In this document: piece after piece, positions 62,634 to 64,000 of the stretch
Position numbering within the stretch: position 1 is the first letter of the stretch
Layout of the letters: each line of letters begins with the position of its first letter
Source: Pedobacter polaris
Lineage (GTDB): Bacteria; Bacteroidota; Bacteroidia; Sphingobacteriales; Sphingobacteriaceae
Direction: 5' to 3'
DNA length: 64,000 nucleotides
Assembly: GCF_005116505.1 (NCBI RefSeq)
Contig: NZ_SWBR01000001.1
Span: 1,240,001-1,304,000 of the forward strand
Position numbers and translations under genes: made by a program
Notes under the pieces: model-generated
Told to the model about the DNA's origin: nothing
What the model saw: the letters and a program-made list of their open reading frames with translations, nothing else
The model's database searches: none

Positions 62634-63248
62634 ATGAAATTAAAAATTGTAATAACCATTATCTTTTATCTTGTTTTGAGTTTCACAAATTCCTTTGCCC
62701 AGTCTAATCTTTCAAAGATTAGCGGATCTTTAGAAACCTCTCCCTATTCATATGCATATTTGTTCTTGAGCGAAAGGAACTTAACTATTAAAAAGCCTAT
62801 TATTAATGGAAAGTTCAATTTTCTAGTAAATAAAGAGAAAGAATTCGAAATGGCCATTCTTTATTTCGGGCTAGATTCTAATAGAACTTATTCAGATATA
62901 GTAGAGAATCGAAATAAAGGAATATTTGAATCGAAAATAATTGCTTTGGATGATTCAATATCGATTTATGTAAAGGATAATGTGAAAGATTCTCAAGTTT
63001 TGGGTGGAATTCATACCAAAGCACTATATGCAATGGATGATGCCACTAAAACAGGGAATTATAAAAATTTCTTCGAAGAATATAGTAAATCACCTTTAGC
63101 ATTAATGTTATTAAGTGTAATTATTAGAGTAGATAAAAGAACTTATAGAAGTTCTGTTGATTATAAGAAAATTTATAACAACTTACCTATAAACCTTCAG
63201 AATTCAAAAAAAGGGCAAGAAGTAAAGGCCTTAATAGAGAAAAATTAG
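62634..63248 (+). CDS. Secreted DUF4369-like protein without thioredoxin domain
   Basis: A 204-residue protein with a signal peptide (to about residue 22, TNSFAQ). The body matches the DUF4369-like N-terminal part of Bacteroidota TlpA-type thiol-disulfide proteins: a beta-sandwich (ISGSLETSPYSYAYLFL), then a helical region ending SPLALMLLSVIIRVDK and NSKKGQEVKALIEKN. Relatives usually go on to a thioredoxin domain with CxxC; here a stop falls exactly at that junction. It may hold or chaperone the exported peptide; this is inferred from location between the precursor and the HlyD gene. Confidence 0.72.
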   Translation: MKLKIVITIIFYLVLSFTNSFAQSNLSKISGSLETSPYSYAYLFLSERNLTIKKPIINGKFNFLVNKEKEFEMAILYFGLDSNRTYSDIVENRNKGIFESKIIALDDSISIYVKDNVKDSQVLGGIHTKALYAMDDATKTGNYKNFFEEYSKSPLALMLLSVIIRVDKRTYRSSVDYKKIYNNLPINLQNSKKGQEVKALIEKN

Positions 63249-63275
63249 AGCTTATATCAAACAAAATAATTAATT

Positions 63276-64000
63276 ATGCCAATAGAACAACAAGTAGATT
63301 ATCAAAACAGTGAAGAGGTTCAAGAGATCATTACAGCAGTTCCTTCTTGGATACTAAGAAGAGGTATTACCTTGATTTTTTTGGTTTTGGTTTTGATAAT
63401 TTTACTTTCGGCTTTTATTAGGTATCCAGATGTGGTTAAAACCTCATTAAAAGTAAACTCTCTTAATTCGCCAAAACCTGTTATAGCGCACCAACAAGGT
63501 AAATTAGTTAAAATTCTTATAAAAGAAAACCAAATTGTTGCCGAAAAACAACCTTTGGCATTTATAGAAAGTACAGCTAGTCATATAGATGTAATCAAGT
63601 TCGCAAATAACCTCAAATTACTTCAACAAAAGTTAAATACTACACAAGTAAGTAGTTCTGATTTTGAAACAACAGGATTAAATTTAGGTGAACTACAGAG
63701 CAGTTATCAAAATTTTTATCAAGAATATTTGGCTTTTATAAATACTCAAAAAGGAGGGTTTTACCTTGCACAGCGTAACTATTTAGAGAAGGACTTGACT
63801 GAGATTAAGAAACTACAAAATCAGATTAACACACAAAAAAAGATACAGGAAAAAGAATATGCAAATGCTGAGGAAGAATTTCAAGCTTATCTAAAGTTAA
63901 AAAGTAAAAATGTAATTTCAAACAGCGAATTCAAACAGCAAGAAAATAAGTATTTGGCAAGCAAATATCCATTGCAACAATCAGCTACGGCATTGCTTAA
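63276..64000 (+). CDS. HlyD-family membrane-fusion protein (C-terminus beyond window)
   Basis: The ATG at 63276 opens a frame that continues to the right edge (about 241 residues visible). A short cytoplasmic N-terminus precedes a membrane helix (about 28-50, GITLIFLVLVLIILLSAFI), then a lipoyl-like half (VIAHQQGKLVKILIKENQIV) and a coiled-coil hairpin, the standard HlyD layout. It should link the C39 ABC exporter to an outer-membrane channel. It starts 27 nt after the DUF4369-like gene, so it is probably in the same operon. Confidence 0.9.
   Translation, partial: MPIEQQVDYQNSEEVQEIITAVPSWILRRGITLIFLVLVLIILLSAFIRYPDVVKTSLKVNSLNSPKPVIAHQQGKLVKILIKENQIVAEKQPLAFIESTASHIDVIKFANNLKLLQQKLNTTQVSSSDFETTGLNLGELQSSYQNFYQEYLAFINTQKGGFYLAQRNYLEKDLTEIKKLQNQINTQKKIQEKEYANAEEEFQAYLKLKSKNVISNSEFKQQENKYLASKYPLQQSATALL

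Noticed and set aside
1-64000. tRNA, rRNA, insertion sequence or prophage genes
   Set aside because: I found no cloverleaf, rRNA segment, transposase, integrase or flanking direct repeats on either strand.

Overview
This window reads as chromosomal DNA of a Bacteroidota member, most likely Sphingobacteriaceae (Pedobacter or a close relative). The reasons are low GC, a SusC/SusD pair, the type IX secretion translocon gene sprA, and a CarboxypepD_reg/TonB-type receptor. Shine-Dalgarno sites are scarce, TTG starts are frequent, and upstream regions carry the Bacteroidota promoter pattern (-33 TTTG or TTG, about 20 nt, -7 TAnnTTTG). The genus call is inference from protein resemblance; no 16S or tRNA gene was seen.

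Layout. 1-3.1 kb: metH (cut by the left edge) behind a SAM-I riboswitch. 3.1-6.0 kb: dxs and GDP-fucose synthase. 6.2-10.3 kb: glyA and a GAF/PAS hybrid kinase. 10.4-16.2 kb, minus strand: a beta-helix-like lipoprotein, comF, rlmN, rluF, a DinB-like protein and a WYL regulator. 16.3-20.5 kb: a hybrid kinase with HPt convergent with a sigma54 response regulator, and a small secreted protein. 20.6-33.1 kb, plus strand: a long housekeeping and envelope run (amidohydrolase, flavin oxidoreductase, acylphosphatase, flippase, dut, TPR protein, DUF4292 lipoprotein, degenerate EnvC-like M23, two TatA/B-like proteins, gatA, LysM lytic transglycosylase). 33.3-39.3 kb, minus strand: susC-susD-EEP phosphodiesterase uptake locus, with a candidate antisense RNA over the susC leader. 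39.7-50.8 kb: maeB-type malic enzyme, ruvA, sprA, gcvH, a VanZ-like protein and a tiny lipoprotein. 50.9-56.8 kb: an outer-membrane receptor with Gly/Met-rich segments, feoA, feoB and a SprT-like protein. 56.8-64 kb: accessory region.

The accessory region at the right end is the most unusual part. An XRE regulator faces, across an intergenic region with two TGTGA-N7-TCACA sites, a plus-strand series: an inactive-C39/VKOR/thioredoxin fusion, a C39 peptidase ABC exporter, a 68-aa double-glycine precursor peptide with three cysteines in a strongly acidic core, a DUF4369-like protein lacking its thioredoxin domain, and an HlyD adaptor cut by the window edge. Together these look like a dedicated pathway that oxidises, cleaves and exports a peptide, with no recognisable lanthionine or radical-SAM enzyme inside the window.

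Other regulatory signals: the metH riboswitch sits immediately downstream of a good promoter, a strong plus-strand terminator stands opposite the susC leader, and several starts are better placed at an internal ATG because the nominal TTG lies inside a -7 box. Two genes too short for routine ORF calling (44 aa and 40 aa) look real.
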